NCBI GenBank assembly: GCA_963828385.1
Contig: CAWHEF010000002.1
Span: 1,364,001 to 1,428,000 of the forward strand
From: Bog-756 sp963828385
GTDB taxonomy: Bacteria > Actinomycetota > Acidimicrobiia > Acidimicrobiales > RAAP-2
Direction: 5' to 3'
DNA length: 64,000 nt
Below are positions 51,201 through 61,100 of this stretch, one piece after another. The position numbers and the translations under genes were made by a program. Numbering within the stretch: position 1 is the stretch's first letter; every line of letters starts with the position of its first letter. Under the pieces are notes generated by a model. It worked only from the letters and a program-made list of their open reading frames with translations, ran no database searches and was not told the origin of the DNA.

Positions 51201-53186
51201 TCAGCACGACGCCGATGATCTCGGCGCGTTCCCCTTGGCCTGCCTGAGGAGTGCGATACGGCCGCCGGCAAGCACCATGTCGATCTGGCGCGCAGAGAGA
51301 CGGTGGCGAAGCTCGATGACTCGGCCCTTCGTCGTGTTCTCGACGGAGATCGTCTCTCGGCTGGTGAGCGCGGAGCGCACGCCTTCGACCACGAGGACGT
51401 CGCCCTGGTCGATGCCGTCGTAGTCGGCGGGGTCGGCGAACTCCAGGGCGACGATCCCGAAGTTGGCGAGGTTCTGCCAGTGGATCCGTGCGAACGACTT
51501 TGCGATCACGATGCGCAGGCCGAGGTAGCGGGGAGCGATTGCCGCGTGCTCGCGGGAGGACCCCTGGCCGTAGTTCTGGCCACCGACGATGATGTGGCCC
51601 GTCGTGTCCTTCGACCGTCGCGTCCGGGACGCGTAGTCCTCGTCGATCGGGGCGAAGGCGAACTCCGAGATGGCCGGGATGTTGCTGCGGTAGGGGAGGA
51701 CACGGGCGCCGGCCGGCAGGATCTCGTCGGTCGAGACGTCGTCTCCTACCTTGAGCTCGACGGGAGCCTCGATCCGGTCGGGCACCGGGTCGAGCTCGGG
51801 GAGGGAGGAGATGTTCGGTCCCTTGACGAGCTCCTGGGTCCTGCCCTCCTCGAGCGGTACCGGCGCGAGGAGCATCGAGACGTTCACGCTGGCCCGTGCG
51901 GGGAGGGTGGGCACCGGGCAGGCGATGGCGAGACGATCGGGCAGGGACCGCGGATCGGTGATCGTCCCCGTGAGGGCGGACGCCGCCGCCGTCTCCGGCG
52001 AGCAGAGCCAGACCGAGTCCTCCTTCGTGCCCGAACGACCGGGGAAATTCCGCGGGAAGGTGCGGAGGCTGTTGCGGCCCGTCGCCGGAGCCTGACCCAT
52101 TCCGATGCAGCCCATGCAGCCGGACTGGTGGATCCTGGCGCCCGAGGCGATCAGGTCGAACAGCCACCCGCCGGCGGTCAGGTCTTCGAGGACCTGCCTG
52201 GAGGTGGGGTTGACGTCGAAGGACACCTGGTCGTGACTCTGGCGGCCCCGGACGATCTCGGCTGCGACGGCGAAGTCACGGAGCCCGGGATTGGCAGAGG
52301 AGCCGATGACGACCTGGAAGACGTCCTCTCCTGCGACCTCCCGCACGGGGACGACGTTGCCGGGGCTCGACGGCCGGGCGATGAGGGGCTCGAGCGTGGA
52401 CAGATCGATCGTGTCCGTGACGTCGTAGGTCGCGTCGGGCTCGGCGACCAGCGGCACGTAGTCCGCCCCCCGCTCCTGTGAGGCGAGAAACGTCCGGACG
52501 GCGTCGTCGGCCGGGAAGACGGTTGCCGTTGCGCCCAGCTCCGCCCCCATGTTGGCGATCACGTGGCGGTCCATGGCGCTGAGACCGGCCAGTCCCGGTC
52601 CGTGGTACTCGATGACCCGGTTGACGCCACCCTTGACCCCGTGGCGACGCAGCATCTCGAGGATCACGTCCTTGGCGGACACCCACGGGGCCAGTCCGCC
52701 GACCAGCTCGACGCCCCAGATCTCCGGCATCCGGACATAAAGCGGCTCTCCGGCCATCGCCATGGCCACTTCGAGACCGCCGACGCCGATGGCCAGCATG
52801 CCGAGCGACCCCGCTGCACAGGTGTGGCTGTCCGATCCGATCATCGTCTTGCCAGGAACACCGAAGCGTTCCATGTGGACGGCGTGGGACACCCCGTTGC
52901 CGGGTTTGGAGAACCACAGCCCGAACCGCCGGCAGGCCGATCGTAGGAACAGATGGTCGTCGGGATTCTTGCTGTCCGTCTGCAGGAGGTTGTGATCGAC
53001 GTACTGGACCGACAGCTCGGTGGTCACCCGGTCCAGCCCGAGCGCCTCCAGCTCCAGCATCACGAGCGTCCCCGTCGCGTCCTGGGTCAGCGTCTGGTCG
53101 ATGGCCAGGCCGATCTCGGTGCCAGGCGTCGGCTCGCCGGCGACCAGATGGCCGACGATCAGCTGATGGGCGACGCTGCCACCCAT
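51201..53186 (-). CDS. acn: Aconitate hydratase
   Basis: A 661-aa 4Fe-4S enzyme interconverting citrate and isocitrate. Substrate and cluster residues are visible in 'QYVDHNLLQTDSKNPDDH', 'VPGKTMIGSDSHTCAAGSLG' (first cluster Cys) and 'GARIHQSGCMGCIGMGQAPA' (the other two Cys). 'RNFPGRSGTKEDSVWLCSPE' and the swivel domain 'YGQGSSREHAAIAPRYLGLR' complete it. The single-chain form of this length is the shorter bacterial/archaeal type, not the 900-residue AcnA. ATG 53186 directly follows the acyl-CoA dehydrogenase stop. Confidence 0.93.
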   Translation of the reverse strand: MGGSVAHQLIVGHLVAGEPTPGTEIGLAIDQTLTQDATGTLVMLELEALGLDRVTTELSVQYVDHNLLQTDSKNPDDHLFLRSACRRFGLWFSKPGNGVSHAVHMERFGVPGKTMIGSDSHTCAAGSLGMLAIGVGGLEVAMAMAGEPLYVRMPEIWGVELVGGLAPWVSAKDVILEMLRRHGVKGGVNRVIEYHGPGLAGLSAMDRHVIANMGAELGATATVFPADDAVRTFLASQERGADYVPLVAEPDATYDVTDTIDLSTLEPLIARPSSPGNVVPVREVAGEDVFQVVIGSSANPGLRDFAVAAEIVRGRQSHDQVSFDVNPTSRQVLEDLTAGGWLFDLIASGARIHQSGCMGCIGMGQAPATGRNSLRTFPRNFPGRSGTKEDSVWLCSPETAAASALTGTITDPRSLPDRLAIACPVPTLPARASVNVSMLLAPVPLEEGRTQELVKGPNISSLPELDPVPDRIEAPVELKVGDDVSTDEILPAGARVLPYRSNIPAISEFAFAPIDEDYASRTRRSKDTTGHIIVGGQNYGQGSSREHAAIAPRYLGLRIVIAKSFARIHWQNLANFGIVALEFADPADYDGIDQGDVLVVEGVRSALTSRETISVENTTKGRVIELRHRLSARQIDMVLAGGRIALLRQAKGNAPRSSASC

Positions 53187-55115
53187 CTACCCCGTACCGC
53201 CACCCACGTCCGTCCCGTCTCCCTCTCCGTCTCCGTACGGTGCCAGCAGGGAGGGATCGAGCACGCCCGCCTCAGACCAGGTGTAGCGACCGGCGAGGAC
53301 CCGTTGGGCCACGTCGTAGTTCACGCTGTCGTCGTTGTGCCAGAGGTCGGTGAAGTACTGACGGACCCGGCGCCGGGCCCCTACGCAGAAGTGGTCGGCC
53401 AGCTCGATGGCAGCGGCTCCCGTCTGGTCATCTGCATGACCCAGGGCCTCACCTGGGGCATCGACGAGCATCTTGGCCCGGACGCAGGCGGCGCTCATGG
53501 CGAAGAGCTCCGCCCCGATGTCGACGATGCGGCCCAGAAACCCCTGCTTGCGCTCGAGACGGCCCTGCCAGATCGACATGCCGTAGAACGTGGAGCGAGC
53601 CAGCTTCCGGCTCGACCGCTCCACGAAGCGAAGGTGGTCGGCCAGGGTGGGGCCGAGCTCCTCGTAGCTGTCGGCCCGCTGGCCCGGCCCGGTGGCCAGC
53701 TGCGGCAACCACGTGGCGTAGAAACGGGCCGCCTTGGCTGCGCTCGCCGCCTTCGACGGCAGAGCGACCCCGGGGTCGATGAGGTCACCGGCCACCGACA
53801 GGTGCTGGTCGACGGCCTCCCGGGCGATCATCAGCTTCATGATCTCCGAGGAGCCTTCGAAGATGCGGGTGATGCGCAAGTCTCTCAAGATCTGCTCGGC
53901 GGGGATGGGGGCCTCCCCGCGGGCCCGCAGCGACTGGGCGGTCTCGTACCCGCGGCCGCCGCGGATCTGCACCATCTCGTCTGCCACCCGCCATGCCATC
54001 TCGGAGCAGTAGAGCTTGGCCAGCGCGGCCTCGATGCGGATGTCATTGCGAGCCTCGTCGGCCAGCGAGCTCGAGAGTTCGACCACTGACTCCATGGCGA
54101 ACGTCAGTCCGGCGATGAAGGCGAGCTTGTGGGCGACGGCCTCGTGCTTCCCGATGGGCTCGCCCCACTGCACCCGCTCGTTCGACCAGGTCCGGGCGAT
54201 CTTGAGGGAGAGCTTCGCCGAGCCCGAGCAGATGGCCGGTAGCGAGAGTCGGCCGGTGTTGAGGGTGGACAGCGCCACTTTGAGGCCCCTGCCCACCTGA
54301 CCGATGACATTCTCGGCGGGGACGCGCACGTCTTCGAATCGCGTGACACCGTTCTCGATGCCCCGCAGGCCCATGAACTCGTTGCGGTGCAGGACGGTGA
54401 TCCCAGGACTGTTCGCCTCGACCACGAAGGCGGTGATGCCACCTCGCCGGCCCTCGCCCCCGGGGACCACCGCCATCACCACCAGCAGGTCGGCGATGAC
54501 GCCATTGGTCGTCCACAGCTTCGTGCCGTTGAGGACAAAGGCGGAACCGTCGTCGGTGGGCTCGGCCGTCGCCGCCATCCGGGCCGGATCGCTACCGACG
54601 TCGGGCTCGGTGAGCAAGAAGGCGCTGATCTCGTTGGTGGCCACCCGGGGCAGGAACCGCCTCTTCTGCTCCTCGGTGCCGAACAGCTTCAACGGCTCGG
54701 GTACCCCGATTGACTGATGGGCGCTCAACAGGGTGCTGAGGGACGAATGGGCGGAGCCGGCCAGGGCCAGCGCCCGGTTGTAGTACACGTTGGACAGGCC
54801 CAGCCCGCCGTAGACGCCATCGATCTTCATCCCGAGGGCTCCGAGCTCGGCCAAGCCCTTCACGACGTGGGCGGGAATCCGGGCCTCCCGCTCGATGACG
54901 AGAGGATCGACCTCGGCTCGGAGGAACTCTTCGAGCCTGGTGAGGAATGCCTCGCCCTTGGCCCGGTCCTCGCCCGTCGGACGTGGGTGCGGGTAGATCA
55001 GGTCGAGCTCGAACTTCCCGAGGAAGAGCCCCTTGCCGAAGCTTGGCCTCGTCCACTGCTGCTCGCGGGCCTCTTCGGCGACCTGCCTGGACTGGGCGTC
55101 GGTAACTTCGGCCAC
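53187..55115 (-). CDS. Acyl-CoA dehydrogenase (VLCAD/ACAD9-like, long form)
   Basis: A 642-aa FAD enzyme that oxidises acyl-CoA in beta-oxidation. The core shows 'GALGMKIDGVYGGLGLSNVY', 'SAFLLTEPDVGSDPARM', 'FVLNGTKLWTTNGVIADLLV', 'VPAENVIGQVGRGLKVALST', 'QIRGGRGYETAQSL' and the catalytic Glu in 'ITRIFEGSSEIMKLMIAREA'. About 180 extra C-terminal helical residues resemble the membrane-binding domain of VLCAD and ACAD9, suggesting long-chain substrates. The GTG start at 55115 lacks a clear ribosome-binding site. It is followed without gap by aconitase, linking fatty-acid oxidation to the TCA cycle. Confidence 0.92.
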   Translation of the reverse strand: MAEVTDAQSRQVAEEAREQQWTRPSFGKGLFLGKFELDLIYPHPRPTGEDRAKGEAFLTRLEEFLRAEVDPLVIEREARIPAHVVKGLAELGALGMKIDGVYGGLGLSNVYYNRALALAGSAHSSLSTLLSAHQSIGVPEPLKLFGTEEQKRRFLPRVATNEISAFLLTEPDVGSDPARMAATAEPTDDGSAFVLNGTKLWTTNGVIADLLVVMAVVPGGEGRRGGITAFVVEANSPGITVLHRNEFMGLRGIENGVTRFEDVRVPAENVIGQVGRGLKVALSTLNTGRLSLPAICSGSAKLSLKIARTWSNERVQWGEPIGKHEAVAHKLAFIAGLTFAMESVVELSSSLADEARNDIRIEAALAKLYCSEMAWRVADEMVQIRGGRGYETAQSLRARGEAPIPAEQILRDLRITRIFEGSSEIMKLMIAREAVDQHLSVAGDLIDPGVALPSKAASAAKAARFYATWLPQLATGPGQRADSYEELGPTLADHLRFVERSSRKLARSTFYGMSIWQGRLERKQGFLGRIVDIGAELFAMSAACVRAKMLVDAPGEALGHADDQTGAAAIELADHFCVGARRRVRQYFTDLWHNDDSVNYDVAQRVLAGRYTWSEAGVLDPSLLAPYGDGEGDGTDVGGGTG

Positions 55116-55326
55116 CGGTTAGCGCGTCCAGCCTGTCGCCGTCATCTTCTCGACCTCGGACCCATCCATCGGCTGACCCCGCGTTCTCCCCGGCCGATAC
55201 TTGCATACCCGCCGCCGCAGCGCCCGAAACGCGGCCGTGTCCGCAGCAGGACCCGGACCGTGCCTTCGATCAACAGGGACTCGGGGCGCTCCGAACGGTG
55301 GCCGGGAGCGAATGCGACGGGTCGGG

Positions 55327-55409
55327 TGCCCGAGGGGGGAGTCGAACCCCCACGCCCTTGCGGGCAGTGGATTTTGAGTCCACCGCGTCTGCCATTCCGC
55401 CACCCGGGC
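55327..55409 (-). tRNA. tRNA-Leu (anticodon CAA)
   Basis: An 83-nt class II tRNA. On the minus strand the acceptor GCCCGGG pairs with CTCGGGC (one G-U pair). The anticodon stem GTGGA/TCCAC holds the loop CTCAAAA with anticodon CAA, reading UUG. The long variable arm TGCCCGCAAGGGCG and the T-arm GGGGGTTCGACTCCCCC are clear. The discriminator A is followed by CCC, so the terminal CCA is not encoded. No other RNA gene is seen in the flanking 200 bp. Confidence 0.97.
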
Positions 55410-55525
55410 CGGTGGTCGGGCAGCCTATCCTCGTCCGACGCACATCCCGCCTCCTCGTGCGGGTTCCACGTCGGGGCCCCGTGCGGGGAACGGCAGGTCG
55501 GCTCCGAGCATCCAGGCCTGCACCG

Positions 55526-55531
55526 TAGAGT
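55526..55531 (+). promoter_or_regulatory. Candidate -10 box of menC
   Basis: TAGAGT ends seven bases before GTG 55539, supporting that start over GTG 55530. Confidence 0.45.
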
Positions 55532-55538
55532 GCGGGCC

Positions 55539-56834
55539 GTGAGGACAGGTACGCCCATCGATCGATGGCGCGAGCTCGGCGCCGGGAGCGGGCTGCAGCT
55601 CGACCGGATCGAGCTCCACATGGTCGAGCTCCCCTTCCTCCGCCCGATCGAGACGGCGAAGGTCAGCCACCGCTCGAGACCGATCGTGCTGGTCCATCTG
55701 AGCGGTCATCGTTCCTCGGATCCGCCGTCGGGGGTCGATGGGTGGGGAGAGTGCGCGGCGTTGGCCGACGGCGCATACGACGGTGACGATGTCCCCACCT
55801 CGATGCGGGAGCTACGCACCAACCTGCTGCCCCGCCTTCGTGGCTTCGCTTCCGCCAAGGGTGGCCGTGTCGTCCTCCCGTCCGACGTCCCGACGATGCT
55901 CGGCGACCCGGAGCGGGACCGGTCCACCCCTGGTCGAACCCGCGGGCCGGTTTCACCGCCGGCGGTCGCCGCTCTCGAGATGGCGGTCGCCGACATGTTC
56001 CTCCGGGCCGAGGGCACGTCGTTCGCGACGTTGCTCGGCGTGGAGGGAGCGCTCGTCGAAGCGGGGGCGGTGGTGGGCCGGGCACCGTCGATCGATCAAT
56101 TGGTGTCGTCGGTCGGGCTCCTCGTCGACGCCGGCTACCGCCGAGTGAAGGTCAAGATCGGCCCGGGCTGGGACGTCGTCCCGATGACTGCTCTGTGCGG
56201 GACCTTCACCGGCACACGGTTCCAGGTGGATGCCAACGGGTCATACGAGGACCCGGGGGCCCGGCAGTGGGGCGCCCTCGATCGTCTCGGTCTGCTCTGT
56301 ATCGAGCAACCCTTCGACCGGCATGACCTCGGCTCCCACGTGGCTCTTGCTCGCCGGCTGACCACGCCGATCTGCCTGGACGAGAGCTTCGACTCCCCCG
56401 ACTCGGTCGAGGTGGCCCTGGACGCCGGTGCATGCTCGGTGGTGTGCGTGAAGCCGGGTCGACTCGGTGGGATCGGTGCCGCCCTCGCCGTCCTGGAGCG
56501 TTGCCATGAACGGGGGGTACCGCTGTGGATGGGTGGGATGTTCGAGTCCGGATACGCCCGGGGGATGAACGCCACTCTGGCCGCCCTCCCCGGCTTCGCC
56601 TGGCCGGGCGATCTCAGCCCGGCGCGGACCTACCTCGCTGACGACCTCGTGCCCGAGCCTCACGATCGTTCGCAAGCTTGTGTCCCGCACCGGTCTCGGA
56701 CCGGGTTCGGCTCGGCCGATCGCGCCCCGGCGGTCGCCGTCATCGGCTCACCGGGGCTGGGCCCGGTGCCTGACGCGGCGAAGGTGGACCGGTACCTCCG
56801 GTCCGGCGTCCGCCTCCCGATCACCAGCCAATGA
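55539..56834 (+). CDS. menC: o-Succinylbenzoate synthase (enolase superfamily)
   Basis: A 431-aa enolase-superfamily enzyme that dehydrates SHCHC to o-succinylbenzoate in menaquinone synthesis. The N-terminal cap starts 'LDRIELHMVELPFLRPIETA'. The barrel carries the catalytic Lys pair in 'YRRVKVKIGPG', metal ligands in 'FQVDANGSYED', 'CIEQPFDRHDL' and 'ICLDESFDSPDS', and the second Lys in 'SVVCVKPGRLGGIGAAL'. The C-terminal 60 residues are variable. Other superfamily members such as N-acylamino-acid racemase look similar, but menF and menG in the window support MenC. It is a single gene with its own promoter. Confidence 0.88.
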   Translation: MRTGTPIDRWRELGAGSGLQLDRIELHMVELPFLRPIETAKVSHRSRPIVLVHLSGHRSSDPPSGVDGWGECAALADGAYDGDDVPTSMRELRTNLLPRLRGFASAKGGRVVLPSDVPTMLGDPERDRSTPGRTRGPVSPPAVAALEMAVADMFLRAEGTSFATLLGVEGALVEAGAVVGRAPSIDQLVSSVGLLVDAGYRRVKVKIGPGWDVVPMTALCGTFTGTRFQVDANGSYEDPGARQWGALDRLGLLCIEQPFDRHDLGSHVALARRLTTPICLDESFDSPDSVEVALDAGACSVVCVKPGRLGGIGAALAVLERCHERGVPLWMGGMFESGYARGMNATLAALPGFAWPGDLSPARTYLADDLVPEPHDRSQACVPHRSRTGFGSADRAPAVAVIGSPGLGPVPDAAKVDRYLRSGVRLPITSQ

Positions 56835-56975
56835 CCGCAGTCGGCCAAGCGATGTCCACCCTTCGGTCGGTCAGGCATCGGACGAAACCGTCTCTGACCA
56901 GCCTCGTTGCCGTCCTGTCGCCCCCTGGCGGCGAAGCCGCCAGGGAACTCGAGGCCGCGTAGCATGGGTGTTCCA

Positions 56976-57269
56976 ATGCATCGGACCACGGTCGAACGGC
57001 GATTGAACGACGCTCACGAGCGGCTGGTGCGCGCCCGCGCCGAGCTCGCCATCCTCGAGGAACAGCTCGTGGTGGTCAACGAGATCGCCGACGACACCCG
57101 TCTCCGGGCGCTCGTCTCGGAGACTCCGATAGCGTCGAAGGACCACGACGAGGCAAGCCGGCATGCCACGGTGATGTTGCAGACCCGCCAGGCGCTGCTC
57201 AACCAGATCGCCGAGCTCGAACGCCGCCAGGATGAGCTCCTCGATCGGCTCGTGATCGGCTCTGATTGA
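56976..57269 (+). CDS. Small coiled-coil hypothetical protein upstream of pdtaR
   Basis: I do not recognise a named family. The 97 residues are almost all helical with two heptad-like stretches ('VERRLNDAHERLVRARAELA', 'LNQIAELERRQDELLDRLV') and a short polar break between them, as in a helical hairpin. There is no signal, membrane helix or Cys. ATG 56976 sits ten bases after a TAGCAT box; ATG 56964 overlaps that box and is less likely. It precedes pdtaR-polA-rpsA on the same strand, separated by a 243-bp repeat-rich spacer. Confidence 0.65.
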   Translation: MHRTTVERRLNDAHERLVRARAELAILEEQLVVVNEIADDTRLRALVSETPIASKDHDEASRHATVMLQTRQALLNQIAELERRQDELLDRLVIGSD

Positions 57270-57316
57270 TCGGTCACGCAAAGGGGGAAAGACCTGGGTA
57301 GCCCCGGTGCCGTCAC

Positions 57317-57338
57317 CGAGCCCGAGGGCCGGGGCTCG
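57317..57338 (+). terminator. Candidate hairpin after the coiled-coil gene
   Basis: CGAGCCC (57317-57323) pairs with GGGCTCG (57332-57338) over an eight-base loop. It may end the upstream transcript or structure the pdtaR leader. Confidence 0.4.
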
Positions 57339-57395
57339 TCGGTCGACTCGCAGCAGCACCCACCCCGGGGCGGAGCCGCTGTACAAGACCCACCC

Positions 57396-57491
57396 GCCGT
57401 ACAGAACCAGAATGCGCCGTACAGAACCAGAACCCACCGTACAGAACAGAGTGGCCGTGGAGAACAGAACAGAGTGGCCGTGGAGAACAGA
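57396..57491 (+). repeat. Two tandem-repeat blocks in the pdtaR leader
   Basis: Block A is a 20-bp unit (gccgtacagaaccagaatgc) at 57396-57415, repeated at 57416-57435 with a partial third copy. Block B is a perfect 23-bp repeat at 57446-57468 and 57469-57491, with core gagtggccgtggagaaca. Together with an imperfect earlier GCTGTACAAGACC they fill most of the 243-bp gap before pdtaR. No clear -10 box is seen in the block. Confidence 0.85.
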
Positions 57492-57512
57492 GCCGCCGGG
57501 GAAGGGAACGCA

Positions 57513-58133
57513 GTGAGCACGACGAGGCGTGTCGTCATCGCCGAGGACGAGGCCATCATCCGCCTCGATCTGAAGGAGATCCTGATCGACGAGGGCTACG
57601 ACGTCGTCGGCGAGACGGGCAGAGGGGACGAAGCCGTCGAGCTGGTGCGCGAGCACGAGCCGGATCTCGTGATCCTGGACGTGAAGATGCCCGGTTCGGA
57701 CGGCCTCGCTGCCGCACGTGCCATCCGCGATCTCGGGATCCGGGTCGCCGTGCTCGTCCTGACCGCCTTCAGCCAGCGCGACCTCATCGACGAAGCCAGG
57801 GACGCCGGTGTCGCCGCCTATCTTGTCAAGCCGTTCCAGCGCATCGAGCTCATCCCCGCTATCGACCAGGCGGTGGCCAGGTGCGAACAAGAATGGGCCA
57901 TCGACGCCGAGGCCCGGCAGGCCGTGGCGGAGGATGGCGGCGGCGGATCGGTGCGAGCAGAGGACAAGCTCGAGACCCGGCGAATGGTGGATGGAGCGAA
58001 GGAGCTCCTCATGGAGCGCACGGGGATGACGGAGTCCGAGGCGTTCGGGTTCATCCAGAGAACGGCGATGGGCACGAGATCGCGCATGATCGACGTCGCC
58101 CGGCAGGTCATGGAGGGCTCGCTCGCCCCGTAG
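57513..58133 (+). CDS. pdtaR: ANTAR-domain response regulator (PdtaR)
   Basis: A 206-aa regulator that acts on RNA. The receiver domain shows 'VVIAEDEAIIRLDLKEIL', the phospho-acceptor Asp in 'DLVILDVKMPGSDG' and Lys in 'YLVKPFQRIELIPAI'. The C-terminal ANTAR domain has 'VDGAKELLMERTGMTESEAF' and 'IQRTAMGTRSRMIDVARQVM'. In Mycobacterium the partner kinase PdtaS is encoded elsewhere, and none is seen here. GTG 57513 is preceded by GAAGGGAA and by an unusual repeat-filled leader. The order pdtaR-polA-rpsA is conserved in Actinobacteria. Confidence 0.93.
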   Translation: MSTTRRVVIAEDEAIIRLDLKEILIDEGYDVVGETGRGDEAVELVREHEPDLVILDVKMPGSDGLAAARAIRDLGIRVAVLVLTAFSQRDLIDEARDAGVAAYLVKPFQRIELIPAIDQAVARCEQEWAIDAEARQAVAEDGGGGSVRAEDKLETRRMVDGAKELLMERTGMTESEAFGFIQRTAMGTRSRMIDVARQVMEGSLAP

Positions 58134-58147
58134 GCGGGCTCGATCCG

Positions 58148-61100
58148 ATGGCGAAGGACCCAGCCAGCAGCGGTACCGGCAAGGGCACCAGGGGTACTGG
58201 CAAGCCGACCTCCGCACCCACCGGTCCGTTGATCCTCCTCGACGGGATGTCCCTGGCGTTCCGCGCCTACTTCGCCCTTCCCGCCGACCTGGTCACCACC
58301 ACGGGGGTGGTGACCAATGCCGTCCACGGATTCGCCTCGATGGTGGTGAACCTGATCCGGGACCACCGGCCGGCGGGCCTGGCGGTCGCCTTCGACATGC
58401 CGGGGGGGACGTTCCGCGACGACCTGGTCGCCGACTACAAGGCCGGCAGGGCGGAGACACCCGACGACCTTCTGCCCCAGTTCGACATGATCAGGGCCTT
58501 GCTGGCATCGGTGGCGATCCCGGTCGTCGAGTCGGCCGGCTACGAGGCCGACGACGTGCTGGCCACATTGGCAACAGAGGCGAGGGACCGGGCCGAGCCG
58601 GTGATCATCGTGACGGGGGACCGGGACGCGTACCAGCTCGTCGAGGATCCCTACGTCCGGGTGCTCTACAACCGACGTGGGGTGAGCGACTACGCGCTCT
58701 ACGACGAGGCCGGCATCGAGCAACGGACCGGCGTGCGGCCGTCGTCGTACGCGGTCCTGGCTGCGCTGCGGGGTGACCCCTCCGACAACCTCCCGGGCGT
58801 CCCGGGAGTGGGGGAGAAGACCGCGGCCAAGCTGGTCAACGAGTACGGCGGCCTCGACACGCTCTATGCCAACCTCGACGCGCTCTCGCCCAAGCTGCGC
58901 CAGAACCTGGCTGACCATGAAGACCAGGTCCGCAGCAACCTCTGCGTCATTCCCCTCATCCGGGACGTCCCCATGGACGTGCACGTCGACCAGCTGACCC
59001 TGGGGGGCTGGGACCGCGAGGAAGCCCATCAGGGGTTCGCTGAGCTCGAGTTGCGGACCCTCTGGCCGCGCCTCGAGACGCTCATGGACGAGGGGGCGCT
59101 GGGTCGACCGGCGAAGGGCGGGGACCCGACCCGGGCCGGAAGTGCCACGGCATCTGGTGGGAGTCGCCCTGCCCCACCGGAGCCGGAGTGGCTCGCGCAC
59201 CCGAAGGCGACGGTCCCAGGCGATGCCGCCTCGGCGGTCTCCGCCCTCGACGAGCTGTTCTCGTCGGCCCGATCGGGAACCGGCATCGTGGCCGTCCATG
59301 CCGGTTGGGTCGGCGGTGCCGGGCGCTCGCCTCTGGCGAGCCTCACCCTGGCCTGCGAGCCCGGCGACAACCGTGTGGAGGACGGGAGCTCCCCGACGCC
59401 GATCGTCCACCTGAGAGGTCCAGTCGGGCCCGTGGCCGGTGACGTGTCCCAAGGGGACGAACCAATTGCGGAGGGACCCGGTAGCGACTGGCCGGTAGAT
59501 GGAGGTGATGCAGCCGGCTCCGCACCGGACGGGGTCCTGACCGATCCGGCCGTGCTCGGTTCCCTGGCCGCTGCCCTCGGGCCGGAGGGCTGTGGCGTCG
59601 TCGCTCATGACGCCAAGGAGGTCATGCGGTCGCTACTCGTGCTCGGAGTGGACATGGTCAGGCTCGAGTTGGACACCGCCGTCGCCGCCTACCTGCTCGA
59701 TCCCTCCATCGACCGGTACTGGCTCGCCGATTTGGCCCGGACCCACATCGGCGTCGAGATCGACGACGGTGCCGGGGGAAAGGGTCAGGGCACCCTGGAC
59801 CTGGACGCGGACGCCCGGGCGACGGGTGCTCAGACGACCGGTCCACGCCCGTCGGGTACGGGCACGACGCCGGTCGAGCTGACGGAGGGACCAGAGAGAG
59901 CTGCGTTGCAGATTGTCTCGGTGCTGGCCCGGCTACGTACGCCGGTCACAGAGGCCCTGACTGCGGTCGACGAGCGGACGCTCTACTCGGAGGTCGATCA
60001 GCCACTGGTGCGGGTGCTGGCGCGCATGGAGGTCACCGGTGTCCCCGTCGATCGAGAGGTGCTCCGGTCCATCGCCGCCGACCTGGCCGGCCAGTGCCGG
60101 GACCTCGAGACGGCCATCCACGACCTGGCCGGGGGGCCGTTCAGGATCAACTCCGTTCCGCAGCTGCGAGAGGTGCTCTACGAGCGTCTGGCCCTGACAC
60201 CGCTCCGCAAGACCAAGACCGGCTTCTCGACCGATGCCCGCACGCTCGAGCAGTTCCGCGATCAGCACCCCATCGTCGAGGCTTTGCTCCGCTACCGCGA
60301 GGTGGAGAAGCTTCGGTCCACCTACGGGGAGAGCCTGGCCGCCGAGGTGGCACCGGACGGCCGGATCCATGCCACGTTCCATCAGACCGTCGCCCGCACC
60401 GGCCGGCTCTCCTCGGACCGGCCCAATCTGCACAACATCCCGGTGCGGACTGATCTCGGCCGGCGGTTCCGCGAGGCCTTCGTGCCCTCGGCCGGGCGGC
60501 GGCTCCTCGTCGCCGACTACGACCAGGTCGAGCTGCGGGCGATCGCCCATCTCTCCGGTGACCCCGGCCTCACCGCCGCCTTCGCCGCCGGTGAGGACAT
60601 CCACCGGACCGTGGCCGCCAGGGTCTTCGGGGTGGCCGGCGCCGACGTGAGCCCGGCCCAGCGTTCGACGGCCAAGATGGTCTCCTATGGGCTCGCCTAC
60701 GGCATGGAGTCCTACGGGCTGTCGCAGCGGCTGGCGGTTCCCGTCGAGGTGGCACAGGAGATACTCGACAACTTCTTCACTGCGTTCCCCTCGGTCCGCG
60801 ACTACATGGAGGGCGCTGTGGCCGAGGCGCGCCAACTCGGCTACACGGTGACGGCGTTCGGGCGGCGGCGACCGTTGCCCGATCTCGCCGCCACCAATTA
60901 CCAGATTCGCCAGGCGGCGGAGCGACAGGCGATGAACGCCGGTATCCAGGGCCTGGCGGCCGATCTGTTCAAGATCGCCCTCGCCCGCCTCGACCGGGGC
61001 TTGGAGGAGGGGGGGTTTGCGTCCGACCTCCTCCTCCAGGTGCACGACGAAGTCCTCGTCGACGTGGTCGACGAGGAGTCCGAGGATGTGGCCCGGCTGA

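Noticed and set aside
51029..51247. Possible small plus-strand gene between fabD and aconitase
   Set aside because: It overlaps the 3' end of aconitase on the other strand, has no recognisable motif and no promoter or ribosome-binding signal; the region more likely holds the fabD promoter.
57396..57491. CRISPR array in the pdtaR leader
   Set aside because: The repeats are directly adjacent with no unique spacers, the units are of two kinds, and no cas gene is present.
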